Shown here: piece by piece, positions 35,225 to 42,655 of the stretch | Numbering within the stretch: the stretch's first letter is position 1 | Layout of the letters: every line of letters begins with the position of its first letter | NCBI RefSeq assembly: GCF_018882095.1 | Contig: NZ_JACVPD010000004.1 | Span: 186,001 to 250,000 of the forward strand | Length of the DNA stretch: 64,000 nt | Direction: 5' to 3' | From: Polynucleobacter sp. CS-Odin-A6 | GTDB lineage: Bacteria; Pseudomonadota; Gammaproteobacteria; Burkholderiales; Burkholderiaceae | Notes under the pieces: model-generated | Seen by the model: only the letters and a program-made list of their open reading frames with translations | Database searches by the model: none | Told to the model about the DNA's origin: nothing | Program-made: the position numbers and the translations under genes

Positions 35225-36085
35225 TTAGAGCAAATTGATTGGAATCTTCATGTACGAAGTGCCGTTATCCTCTTTAGGAGGCATAGCTCCAGCTCGGATA
35301 TTAACTTGTATAGAGGGTAACAATAAAACTGGTACCTCTAACATAGCATCCCTAGCTTTTCTCATTTGAACAAAAGCATCCTCTGTCACGCCGTCACGGA
35401 TATGAATATTATTTGTCCGCTGCTCTCCGACAGTAGTTCTACCAATAACTTGCCTATCAGTTGGTGGGTAGTCATGACACATGTATAAATTTGTGGACTC
35501 AGGATAACTGAGTATATTTTTAATTGATTTATATAGGGTGCTGGCATCCCCACCTGGGAAGTCACAACGAGCTGTGCCAACATCTGGCGGAAACAATGTA
35601 TCCCCTATAAAAATAGCATCATCGATCTTATAGGCTAAGCAAGCTGGAGTATGCCCTGGAACAGCTATTGATTCAATCTTGAGATTTCCGAAAGGGATAT
35701 TCTCACCACCCTTAATCAAATGGTCGAACTGGGAGCCGTCAGCCTTAAATTCATCACCTAAATTAAATATTCCTTTAAATACCCCTTGAATCTTTTGCAC
35801 TTTTTCGCCAATCGCAATTTTTCCACCAAGCACATCCTGCAAGTACTTAGCAGCGGTTAAATGATCAGCATGAGCGTGCGTCTCTAAAATCCATTTCAAT
35901 TGCAGCTGGTTACTTGTAATGTATTCAATAACCTGATCGGCTGATTGCGTTAGAGTCTTGCCTGATTTGGGGTCATAATTTAAAACAGGATCAATCACAA
36001 TGCAAACCCTTGCCTCTGGATCTGAGACAACATAGGTAAAGGTCCAAGTGGCCTTATCAAAAAAACTCCTGATTTGTGCTTTCAT
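35225..36085 (-). CDS. blh: MBL-fold persulfide dioxygenase-like hydrolase (Blh)
   Basis: It is a metallo-beta-lactamase-fold, mononuclear iron enzyme that oxidises glutathione persulfide to sulfite (persulfide dioxygenase), as in BigR regulons. The 286-residue chain from the ATG at 36083-36085 is chosen because GGTGGAG lies 6 bases upstream; the longer GTG start at 36097 would sit on that ribosome site itself. Metal motif HAHADH is at residues 70-75, with VPGHTPACLAY, IFIGDTLF and MCHDYPP after it. It is the first gene of the blh-bigR-DUF2892 unit and faces tauE across the operator. Confidence 0.9.
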   Translation of the reverse strand: MKAQIRSFFDKATWTFTYVVSDPEARVCIVIDPVLNYDPKSGKTLTQSADQVIEYITSNQLQLKWILETHAHADHLTAAKYLQDVLGGKIAIGEKVQKIQGVFKGIFNLGDEFKADGSQFDHLIKGGENIPFGNLKIESIAVPGHTPACLAYKIDDAIFIGDTLFPPDVGTARCDFPGGDASTLYKSIKNILSYPESTNLYMCHDYPPTDRQVIGRTTVGEQRTNNIHIRDGVTEDAFVQMRKARDAMLEVPVLLLPSIQVNIRAGAMPPKEDNGTSYMKIPINLL

Positions 36086-36110
36086 GCAAATCTCCACCTA
36101 TTTAATATAT

Positions 36111-36131
36111 TGAAATATATATTATATTTCA
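36111..36131 (+). promoter_or_regulatory. BigR-type operator in the divergent sulfide promoter
   Basis: A perfect 9-bp inverted repeat (TGAAATATA, spacer TAT, TATATTTCA) lies between the blh and tauE-like starts and overlaps a TATAAT-like -10 box (36133-36138) for the plus strand. Control by the local ArsR-type regulator is inferred from position. Confidence 0.72.
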
Positions 36132-36144
36132 CTATAATGTAAAC

Positions 36145-36957
36145 ATGGAAATGATCACCACCTCAAGTTTGGGCCTATTTATTGGTCTATTAATGGGTCT
36201 CACTGGCGCAGGTGGAGGCATAGTCTCAGTTCCAGCGCTGGTCTATTTTTTACACTTAAGTATTGCAGAGGCGGGTCCAATCGCACTGATGGCTATTGCT
36301 TCCTCGGCTGGCATTGGAGCTCTTTTAGCCCACAGAAAAAAAACCTTAAGATACAAAGCCGCTCTATTAATTGGGCTTGCTGGTTTAACTACTGCTCCCT
36401 TTGGTTTGTGGCTAGCGCACCAAGTGCCCAACCGACCATTAGTTGCGCTATTCGGGCTGATATTGATAGGCATATCAATACGTTTTTTCCTACAGGCAAT
36501 CTTCAACCAAGATGAAACTAACCTAAAGATAAATAACAATACGATCTGCCAATTAAACGATATAACTGGAAAACTAACATGGACTAAGCCCTGTTTTTTG
36601 ACTTTGTTAAGTGTTGGCGCAGTCTCTGGTTTTTTATCTGGACTTCTAGGTGTCGGAGGTGGATTCGTGATTGTTCCAGCGCTTCGTAAATACACCAACC
36701 TGTCAACAAATTCAATTATCAGCTCATCATTAGGGGTGATGGCAATCATTGCAATTGGTAGCGCAGGAATCTCAGCATTTGCAGGAACCTTAAATCTACC
36801 TATTGCTACTTTATTCTCAGTAGGCGCCATTATTGGCTTACTCATCAGTAGGCAGTTCTCTCAAAAGTTAGATCCTTTACGCATTCAACAGATATTTGCA
36901 TCCTTCACATTTTTGGTTGGCGTATACATGCTTTACAAATCTTTTCTAGATATATAG
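36145..36957 (+). CDS. TauE/SafE family sulfite/sulfur-compound exporter
   Basis: This inner-membrane permease of 270 residues has about eight helices arranged as two related halves; GLLMGLTGAGGGIVSVPALVYF (N-terminal, about residues 15-36) and SGLLGVGGGFVIVPALRK (about residues 168-185) are the repeat signatures. In BigR-type regulons it probably exports sulfite produced by the persulfide dioxygenase. It lies directly downstream of the palindrome and is followed by two YeeE-type genes without a terminator. The start MEMITTSS is preferred; AATGTAAAC upstream is a poor ribosome site. Confidence 0.9.
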   Translation: MEMITTSSLGLFIGLLMGLTGAGGGIVSVPALVYFLHLSIAEAGPIALMAIASSAGIGALLAHRKKTLRYKAALLIGLAGLTTAPFGLWLAHQVPNRPLVALFGLILIGISIRFFLQAIFNQDETNLKINNNTICQLNDITGKLTWTKPCFLTLLSVGAVSGFLSGLLGVGGGFVIVPALRKYTNLSTNSIISSSLGVMAIIAIGSAGISAFAGTLNLPIATLFSVGAIIGLLISRQFSQKLDPLRIQQIFASFTFLVGVYMLYKSFLDI

Positions 36958-36969
36958 GTGTTTAAGAAC

Positions 36970-37410
36970 ATGATAATTAATTGGCAAGAATTCACCCCAG
37001 TTTCATCGCTTATTGGTGGGGCTATCTTAGGGCTTGGCGCTGTTTTTCTGATCGCCTTTAAAGGAAGAATTGCAGGAATTAGCGGGATTATCGGCGCTCT
37101 AATGCAATTTCAAAATACACCTAAGGATCATTACTTGTGGAGAATTCTTTTTCTTTTAGGGCTGATTGGCTCATATCAAATTTATTCAATAATTTTTGGA
37201 GTACCGACCATCGAAATCAATAAGAGCTCAATTGAGCTTGTCATAGCAGGATTATTAGTCGGTTTTGGAACAAGAATGGGTTCGGGATGCACGAGTGGTC
37301 ATGGGGTTTGTGGACTTGGTAGATTATCGACACGCTCGCTTATTGCAACCCTGAGCTTTATGACTTCAGGATTTATTGTTTGCTATCTATTACTTCATTG
37401 GATCAATTAA
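36970..37410 (+). CDS. YeeE/YedE half-transporter, first
   Basis: This 146-residue membrane protein of the YeeE/YedE (PmpA/TsuA-like) family has about four helices. GTRMGSGCTSGHGVCGLGRLSTRS near the middle-end includes the conserved cysteines that relay thiosulfate or sulfane sulfur in TsuA. The ATG at 36970 is preferred because AGGTG lies upstream. The GTG at 36958 directly after the tauE stop has none. In E. coli YeeE is one long chain; here two half-length genes are adjacent, as in BigR-type operons. Confidence 0.87.
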   Translation: MIINWQEFTPVSSLIGGAILGLGAVFLIAFKGRIAGISGIIGALMQFQNTPKDHYLWRILFLLGLIGSYQIYSIIFGVPTIEINKSSIELVIAGLLVGFGTRMGSGCTSGHGVCGLGRLSTRSLIATLSFMTSGFIVCYLLLHWIN

Positions 37411-37412
37411 TT

Positions 37413-37844
37413 ATGAAAAACCTACTCACCTTTCTTGCTGGACTAGGTTTTGGTATCGGACTTATCATTTCTGGAATGACCAATCCTGCCAAAGTCATTG
37501 GGTTTCTAGACTTATTTGGGCAATGGGACCCTAGCCTCATGTTTGTCATGATAGGTGCAATTTTCGTCACCTTTTTTGGATTTAGGTTTATTGAAAAAAA
37601 GAAAACGACTTACTTTGAAGAGCCTCTTCACCTTTCCGGTAAAACACACATCAACAAAGATTTAGTTGTTGGGAGTATCTTGTTTGGAGCTGGTTGGGCA
37701 ATCGCAGGGTTATGCCCTGGACCCGCTCTTGTTGCCCTTGGATCTGGAAATCAGAAGGCAATCATCTTTGTTGTTGCAATGCTGTCAGGAATGTACATAC
37801 ATGATCATCCCTATAAGAAAGTATTTTCAGAGAGTGTCGTTTAA
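37413..37844 (+). CDS. YeeE/YedE half-transporter, second (DUF6691-like)
   Basis: This 143-residue partner of the preceding gene begins 2 bases after its stop; the longer frame start at 37380 inside the upstream gene is not needed. About four helices are seen. The N-terminal MKNLLTFLAGLGFGIGLIISGMTNPAKVIGFLDLFG and the later GWAIAGLCPGPALVALG with one conserved Cys are family signatures. Together the two halves make a likely transporter for thiosulfate or sulfane sulfur compounds. It is the last gene of the operon. Confidence 0.87.
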   Translation: MKNLLTFLAGLGFGIGLIISGMTNPAKVIGFLDLFGQWDPSLMFVMIGAIFVTFFGFRFIEKKKTTYFEEPLHLSGKTHINKDLVVGSILFGAGWAIAGLCPGPALVALGSGNQKAIIFVVAMLSGMYIHDHPYKKVFSESVV

Positions 37845-38022
37845 TTTCATGAATACCTAGAGGTAGTTTTGGTGTTTTTAATCCTCTGCTCTAACGGCTG
37901 TTATTGGCCGAATTGGGACGGTCAATCGTCCCAAAAAGGCTTGTTTGAGTGGCTGGAATAACTCTAAAGCAGCCAATGTAATTACTGGCGCTCCTTTGGT
38001 GTTGCAGTCTACGGAGGTACTG
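37845..38022 (+). other. Non-coding stretch at the right end of the cargo island
   Basis: I see no gene here. A hairpin GGGACGG-TCAA-TCGTCCC is near 37915-37933. This is where a resident integrase of the cargo island would be expected, and none is left. Confidence 0.4.
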
Positions 38023-38030
38023 TCCGCCAA
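38023..38030 (+). repeat. Partial third att core (TCCGCCAA)
   Basis: Eight bases match the end of the tRNA-Ser att core. The GTTACC pair begins 43 bases later, exactly as after the tRNA. The shared spacing, not the short match alone, supports it. Confidence 0.55.
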
Positions 38031-38072
38031 TTAACCCCAATAGATCTGGCTTGGAGCACCGAATTTAGTATT

Positions 38073-38094
38073 GTTACCAAAGAAGTTACCAATT
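38073..38094 (+). repeat. Paired GTTACC repeats, middle att site
   Basis: GTTACCAAAG (38073-38082) and GTTACCAATT (38085-38094) are 12 bases apart, matching the pair at 24908-24929. Confidence 0.65.
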
Positions 38095-38146
38095 GTTAAG
38101 ATTGCAGTACATCGGTTCTGGTTGCAAATTGCAGATTAAATAAAGT

Positions 38147-38210
38147 GGCGGGGTAGACCCCCGCCTTCAAGAAACAGGCATACGCCTTTTCCTTTCGAGG
38201 TGCTTACCTC
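38147..38210. other. Cluster of three short hairpins at the satellite left end
   Basis: GGCGGGG/CCCCGCC (38147-38165), AGGC/GCCT (38176-38187) and GAGGT/ACCTC (38197-38210) follow each other within 64 bases, just downstream of the last satellite gene. A terminator, structured RNA or packaging-type site are all possible. Confidence 0.4.
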
Positions 38211-38250
38211 CCCTAGATGGTACCTATGAGAGCAAGCTAGCTATATTTTC

Positions 38251-38559
38251 TCAGTCAAACAATCCAAGATGCTCTGCAATTTTCTCAGTTGAGTCTTTAG
38301 TTAAGAACGCATTTGGTTGTGGCGCATTCAATTCTTCCCCCAAAGACTTTGCTTGCCCAATCATCCATTGCACATGTCTAGCTATTTGAAGACGATAAGC
38401 AGCAGGGATGTTGATTTGTGAAATAGTTAAGCGAAGCCTATTTGCTGAAACGTGTAATGCATAGGCAAGCTCAGTAATTTCGCTATTAGTTGTTAGTTTG
38501 TTGCGTTTTTTGGTACGTTTTTGCATTATTTCTATACCTTTTTGACTGTTTATTGCCAT
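38251..38559 (-). CDS. Unknown satellite protein, DUF3606-like helical domain
   Basis: The 102-residue product is basic at the start (MQKRTKKRNK region) and then has TELAYALHVSANRLRLTISQI, which resembles the small helix-turn-helix-like DUF3606 core. It ends with an acidic tail (EKIAEHLGLFD). An internal ATG at 38526 is an alternative start. Its position at the end of the satellite and its possible DNA-binding fold make it a candidate regulator, but that is inference. 38560-38743 shows no gene. Confidence 0.6.
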   Translation of the reverse strand: MAINSQKGIEIMQKRTKKRNKLTTNSEITELAYALHVSANRLRLTISQINIPAAYRLQIARHVQWMIGQAKSLGEELNAPQPNAFLTKDSTEKIAEHLGLFD

Positions 38560-38743
38560 TTTTTAGCTCTTTTTGAGCAGTCATTTTTCTGACAATTTTT
38601 TATTTTTTAAAAACACACAGGAAGTCCAATTAACTTTTGAGAACATTTCTTGGCTAGCTGTGTGCTTAGTTGTGAACAATTGGTGCAAGGGGCTGAAAAT
38701 GGGGTTCAAGACCAAGTCCATCCTCTCGCGCGCTTAAGTCCAG

Positions 38744-39046
38744 CTATGTACTGAGATCAGGAAAGGGTATATAGGCAACATCAATACCTATATCTAGTGC
38801 ATCCTGAGCAAACCGGGTTGCGGCTAGCATTCCACTATTAAATCCATGGTGCCAGTCGCCTGTTGTAACTGACCTTAGGGCATCTGTTTCATTGGGATAC
38901 TCCCTTTCTAGATTTGCGGCTTCAATCCTGACTCCTTCAATCGTTGCGATTTGTTTAGGTGTCTTTCTGGCGTACCAGACGAGCATTTCATATTTACGCT
39001 CGAGTTGCTTTAATTCATCGATTACTTGTTTTTTTGTTGCTTTCAT
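38744..39046 (-). CDS. Unknown satellite protein, 100 residues
   Basis: I do not recognise it. The first half is a charged helix (about residues 1-50: ATKKQVIDELKQLERKYEML then RKTPKQIATIEGVRIEAANLEREYPNE in part). The second half has GDWHHGFNSGMLAATRFAQDALDIG, a pattern seen in small phage proteins of unknown role. AAGGAATAC lies about 7 bases before the ATG. It probably belongs to the primase transcript, 150 bases downstream of the primase stop. Confidence 0.6.
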   Translation of the reverse strand: MKATKKQVIDELKQLERKYEMLVWYARKTPKQIATIEGVRIEAANLEREYPNETDALRSVTTGDWHHGFNSGMLAATRFAQDALDIGIDVAYIPFPDLST

Positions 39047-39196
39047 TTTGTATTCCTTATTTATTTAGATTTTTGGTGACGATGGTGTCGAAATATGAGT
39101 CGTTTCCTAAAAGTTCCTCATGAGAAAAATGCTTAGAGTACTTTTGGGAATTGGGTATCAAATCGTCACTATCGTCACCGCTACACTTTTTCGTTG

Positions 39197-41494
39197 TTAT
39201 TGGAAAAACCACTTCCACTCGTTCTGCGCCTTTTCGTTGAGCTCTAGACCGATATAAAAACGGTTAGTTTCACCTTGCGCCTTTACTCGTTTTGTATCGA
39301 CTCCACGACTACCTAATTGACGTGTAAATGACTTTTGAGTGACTGGGTGCGTACCATTTTTATTAGCCCACATGCGGTAAGTGCCAAATACAGATTTCTG
39401 ACTTTCAGACTTACCAGCACCAACTTCGCAGCAATCTTCCAAAAACTCCCCAAGCATGTCTGACTCTTCTTGATACACACGACTAGCATCTTCAATCCTT
39501 TTTGGAGCGGGTAGGTGCTCTTGTTGCCAGCGGTAACAGCCATCAATCATCCAAGCTAATATCCCTTCCTTCTCGGCTAGAAGTTTCTCTTCTAACTTGT
39601 GGTCGGTTTTATCCTCTGGCACTTGATATTCAAAGGGGATTAACCTCATCCGGCGCCATGCACCATTGCTACTATCGGTAATGATGGGTTTGTAGTTGCC
39701 ACGCAGCCAAATCTTGAACTGTGGCCAAAACTCAAAGAACTCGGCATACATAAAGCGTGCAGTAATCTTTTCGGTTGAGACCAAAGCTTTAAGTTTTTGA
39801 TCATCCAGCCTTTGATTTTCGCGTGTCTCATTAGCCATGACTAAACGTGCACCAGCTAGGCGGGCAACATCATTGGTAGCGCCTGATTCTTTGAGTGCTA
39901 GCAGATCAAAGTTAGCCGTCTGTACATAATCACCCATGATTTTGACAATGACATTTGCCATGACGGACTTACCATTTTTGCCATGCCCATAGCAAAAATG
40001 AAGTAATTCCTCAGACACATCGCCCGTCAAGGAGTAACCCAAAGCCTTTTGGACATAATTAATGACATCTTGATCGCCAATAAAGATTTCATTGAGAAAC
40101 TTGAGCCAAAGAGGGCAGGTAGCAGCCTGGTTGTAATCAGCATGAACTTGCCTACTAATTAGCAGTTTGGGATCAGGTAGCAGTAACTTCATGTTTTTAA
40201 GGTCAAACACACCATTACTGACACCTAGGAGCATTGGCTGGCTATCTAAGTCACTAATGTTGCTAATTCCCATTCCTGGTTCGCTGGTCGCTAATTCGAG
40301 CATGGCAATGATTCGACCATTACTACGAATTGCTTTGGCATGAGCCTGCCATGCTTTTGATAGTGGGCCAGTTGGATCTAACTTAAAGAGTTCGCCAGCT
40401 TTATCCATAATTTGCTCCGCTACTAACTTAGCAGCGCCAATCTGTTCCTCTTTTTGGCACCATTCCCAACGCATGCCAGTAAAACGAAGCCATTTACGAT
40501 TGGAATGACAAAACAGGAACTCACCTTCAAACATGGATTTAAAGTAACGAGCATTATCTAAGTCACCCATGATGTGGCTAGCACTTTGGGTAATTTGCTG
40601 ACGTATAAGGTGCAATAACCATCTAAAGGTCTTATTAAGACGATTAGGGTCTCGTTTAGAGCTTTTCCAAAGGGCATCTACTTCACTTGGATCGTACATC
40701 TCAGGAATACGCTGGCTGTACTCATGAAAAAGTTCTAATCCTTCATCACTGCCTCCAGTTTGGTGGTGCAGGGCAAAGCAGACATCACGCCAATTGTCTC
40801 GATCAGCAAAATCTTTTAGCCTTGGCAAAATTTCTGCTCTGATACGCTCTACGTCCCAACCTGCAACAGGTATGTTGTGATCAAACGGAACTTCTTGGTT
40901 TATGAAGGTGCTAGCGTTATCAGAACCATTAAGTAGCTCGCGCCACTTATGTAACTCAGAAAAGTCTTGAGTCTCACCAATGCTGTAACAAGCATCATCG
41001 ATGATGTCACCTGTAACCATGACAAAAGTCCCGCTACATAGAACATCTATTCCCGAGCCATCTTCAAACTTGCCTCGCTTAGTACCAAGATCCCAGCCAT
41101 GCTTTTTAACGAATATGTGTAAGCCAGTTTGACTGACTGACTTTTCAACAAAGCCGTGAAGACTAGCCAGAATATCCTTGGCAAAGGGCTTTAATGAGTC
41201 ACCACTAAACGCTTTATCTAGGTCAACGCATATGTAATCGGTATCGTTTAGAACGAAACCTACGCCATGAAAACGCCTCTCAATTGGACTTAGTAGAAGT
41301 TCATTGTCTAGTAGCGCTTTAACTATCTCAAAAGATAAGCGATTTGAGGATTTGCTCCATGCAGAATCAACGGCTATACCTTGGTTCAGTCTGACGGGAA
41401 CTTTATCAAAGCCACCATTAGCCTTTGGTTTTAGTGCAACCAAAACCCAGTTGTTAATTGCCTTGAGTTCTTGTGGAAAATTATCTAAGTTCAT
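39197..41494 (-). CDS. Satellite primase-helicase (P4 alpha-like, D5/PriCT)
   Basis: This replication protein of 765 residues would prime and unwind the satellite. The ATG at 41492-41494 is chosen for its AAGGAGG ribosome site and a 4-base overlap with alpA; a start 10 residues upstream is unlikely. The N-terminal primase/polymerase-like region contains VGFVLNDTDYICVDLDKA and VSQTGLHIFVKKHGWD; a PriCT_2-type segment is at about residues 225-300. The D5_N region follows. The helicase has Walker A CYGHGKNGKS near residue 505, ARLVMANET, FKIWLRGNYKP, and the arginine-finger segment GAWRRMRLIPF. It is intact. Confidence 0.88.
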   Translation of the reverse strand: MNLDNFPQELKAINNWVLVALKPKANGGFDKVPVRLNQGIAVDSAWSKSSNRLSFEIVKALLDNELLLSPIERRFHGVGFVLNDTDYICVDLDKAFSGDSLKPFAKDILASLHGFVEKSVSQTGLHIFVKKHGWDLGTKRGKFEDGSGIDVLCSGTFVMVTGDIIDDACYSIGETQDFSELHKWRELLNGSDNASTFINQEVPFDHNIPVAGWDVERIRAEILPRLKDFADRDNWRDVCFALHHQTGGSDEGLELFHEYSQRIPEMYDPSEVDALWKSSKRDPNRLNKTFRWLLHLIRQQITQSASHIMGDLDNARYFKSMFEGEFLFCHSNRKWLRFTGMRWEWCQKEEQIGAAKLVAEQIMDKAGELFKLDPTGPLSKAWQAHAKAIRSNGRIIAMLELATSEPGMGISNISDLDSQPMLLGVSNGVFDLKNMKLLLPDPKLLISRQVHADYNQAATCPLWLKFLNEIFIGDQDVINYVQKALGYSLTGDVSEELLHFCYGHGKNGKSVMANVIVKIMGDYVQTANFDLLALKESGATNDVARLAGARLVMANETRENQRLDDQKLKALVSTEKITARFMYAEFFEFWPQFKIWLRGNYKPIITDSSNGAWRRMRLIPFEYQVPEDKTDHKLEEKLLAEKEGILAWMIDGCYRWQQEHLPAPKRIEDASRVYQEESDMLGEFLEDCCEVGAGKSESQKSVFGTYRMWANKNGTHPVTQKSFTRQLGSRGVDTKRVKAQGETNRFYIGLELNEKAQNEWKWFFQ

Positions 41495-41697
41495 GCTGCC
41501 TCCTTGTGAGAAGAAGGGTTGCAAAAACTTTCAATCCAAGCATCTACTTCAGACTCTTTCCAGACACTAATGGCTGGAGAAATCTTAATAGGCTTAGGGA
41601 ATTGCCCTTTAGATATTTTGATCCAAAGGGTGCTTTTAGCGAGGGTTGTTTTATTTGCTACATCGCTAATCCGTAGCAGTTTGATACTTGACTCCAT
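41491..41697 (-). CDS. alpA: AlpA-family excisionase/transcriptional regulator
   Basis: This 68-residue MerR-like winged helix protein has KLLRISDVANKTTLAKSTLWIKISKGQFPKPIKIS (in part), the standard AlpA motif: a helix-turn-helix followed by the FPKPIKI wing and WKESEVDAWI. AlpA proteins activate integrase or excision genes in P4-like prophages. Its stop TGA overlaps the primase ATG by 4 bases, so the two are coupled. A 20-bp palindrome (41761-41780) lies 63 bases upstream. Confidence 0.88.
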   Translation of the reverse strand: MESSIKLLRISDVANKTTLAKSTLWIKISKGQFPKPIKISPAISVWKESEVDAWIESFCNPSSHKEAA

Positions 41698-41760
41698 TTA
41701 TGTTTACTCCTGTTTGGTTGAACATAAATAGATTTTCAAACGAACAACTTAAAAAGCACG

Positions 41761-41780
41761 ATTAACACTTAACTGTTAAC
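41761..41780 (-). promoter_or_regulatory. Palindromic operator before alpA
   Basis: ATTAACACTTAACTGTTAAC shares 17 of 20 bases with the palindrome before the integrase (43968-43987). TTAACA/TGTTAA are the conserved outer arms. Confidence 0.6.
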
Positions 41781-41783
41781 TGT

Positions 41784-42653
41784 TTAGTTTTCAATCATAT
41801 TTTTTCTTGTATATTTTGGGTATTTACTTCTAATTTCAGCAGCTAATTTTTTACTCCATACAGGCGTTAGTTTTGTTTCTTCAGCGAAATAATTTCTAAG
41901 CGTAGCGAGATCCCAGCCTTCTTCCGTTGAAGTTAATCTTTTGGAGTTGTTTTGCATTAAATCTTGATCTTCCATCACGACTACATAATGTGAAAAGTCA
42001 GTTCCAGTTAGTTCGCTCTTTAAGTTTTTTCTTAGGAGTGTTAGGCCTGCTCTTTTGCAGTCAGTATCTTTCTGATTTCTTCGTTTTACTCCCTGTGTTT
42101 GATTCTTGACTGCAGAAATTCGGCCTTTTAAGTATTTCTCAGTCAACTTATCACTAAGAAATGTAATTTCTTTTTGAAAGGCTGCAACTATCTGGTTTGC
42201 TTTTTCACGCTCAATTAGTAGCTCTAAAAATCCACTTTTAAGCTCTTCTAAAGTTAACTTATCCAATTGATCCTTCAGCTCTTCTCCAAGTTGCTGCTTG
42301 CGAGCTTTAATAGCTTTATCTGATGAGTATTTTCTAATTGGTCCATGGGGCGATTTAATTACTATATTTTTAGCTACAGTCCACTCTGTTTCTAATCTTG
42401 CCAGTTTTTCTCGGCTTGATTCTCTTTTGGAGCTTTTCTCAAGTCGAAATGGCTTATCTTTGAGGTGTTGTAAACCCATGTCTAGAAGTGAGTAAGTATC
42501 TTCATTAAGTAAAAATTCTCGAATCTTATAGAGTTGGTCAAGCTTGACTTTTAAGTCCTTAGAAAGTTTTTTCTCGGAACCCTTTATGGATGCCATACCA
42601 TCATCAATTTCTTTTATTAAATCTAGATAAGGCTTGTGCTTTTTATTACTCAT
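41784..42653 (-). CDS. Unknown 289-residue coiled-coil protein of the satellite
   Basis: I do not recognise a family. The sequence is charged and predicted mostly helical, with coiled-coil-like stretches at about residues 5-45, 75-95 and 115-195 and basic patches (KSSKRESSREKLAR; KNQTQGVKRRNQKD). The C-terminal 80 residues look more globular (SHYVVVMEDQDLMQNN; GWDLATLRNYFAEETKLTPVW). It begins 2 bases after the integrase stop, with AAGGTGG at the integrase 3' end as ribosome site, so it is coupled to integrase. The position between int and alpA is a typical cargo slot of P4-like satellites, where defence or helper-interference genes are often found. Confidence 0.7.
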   Translation of the reverse strand: MSNKKHKPYLDLIKEIDDGMASIKGSEKKLSKDLKVKLDQLYKIREFLLNEDTYSLLDMGLQHLKDKPFRLEKSSKRESSREKLARLETEWTVAKNIVIKSPHGPIRKYSSDKAIKARKQQLGEELKDQLDKLTLEELKSGFLELLIEREKANQIVAAFQKEITFLSDKLTEKYLKGRISAVKNQTQGVKRRNQKDTDCKRAGLTLLRKNLKSELTGTDFSHYVVVMEDQDLMQNNSKRLTSTEEGWDLATLRNYFAEETKLTPVWSKKLAAEIRSKYPKYTRKNMIEN

Positions 42654-42655
42654 TT

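Larger units (their letters stand above)
24866..38030. mobile_element. Cargo island between tRNA-Ser att sites
   Basis: This 13.2-kb segment lies between the tRNA att core and the partial att core at 38023-38030. It holds repair, redox, envelope, iron and sulfide genes, several tRNA-end-like relics and a short recombinase, but no full-length integrase. Mobilisation in trans by the integrase of the neighbouring satellite is possible because both att regions share the same core and GTTACC layout. The boundaries are inferred from repeats. Whether all of it moved as one unit is unknown. Confidence 0.6.

Noticed and set aside
36243..36845. 200-residue antisense frame inside the TauE-like gene
   Set aside because: Antisense of hydrophobic repeats gives long open frames by chance; no ribosome site or family pattern.
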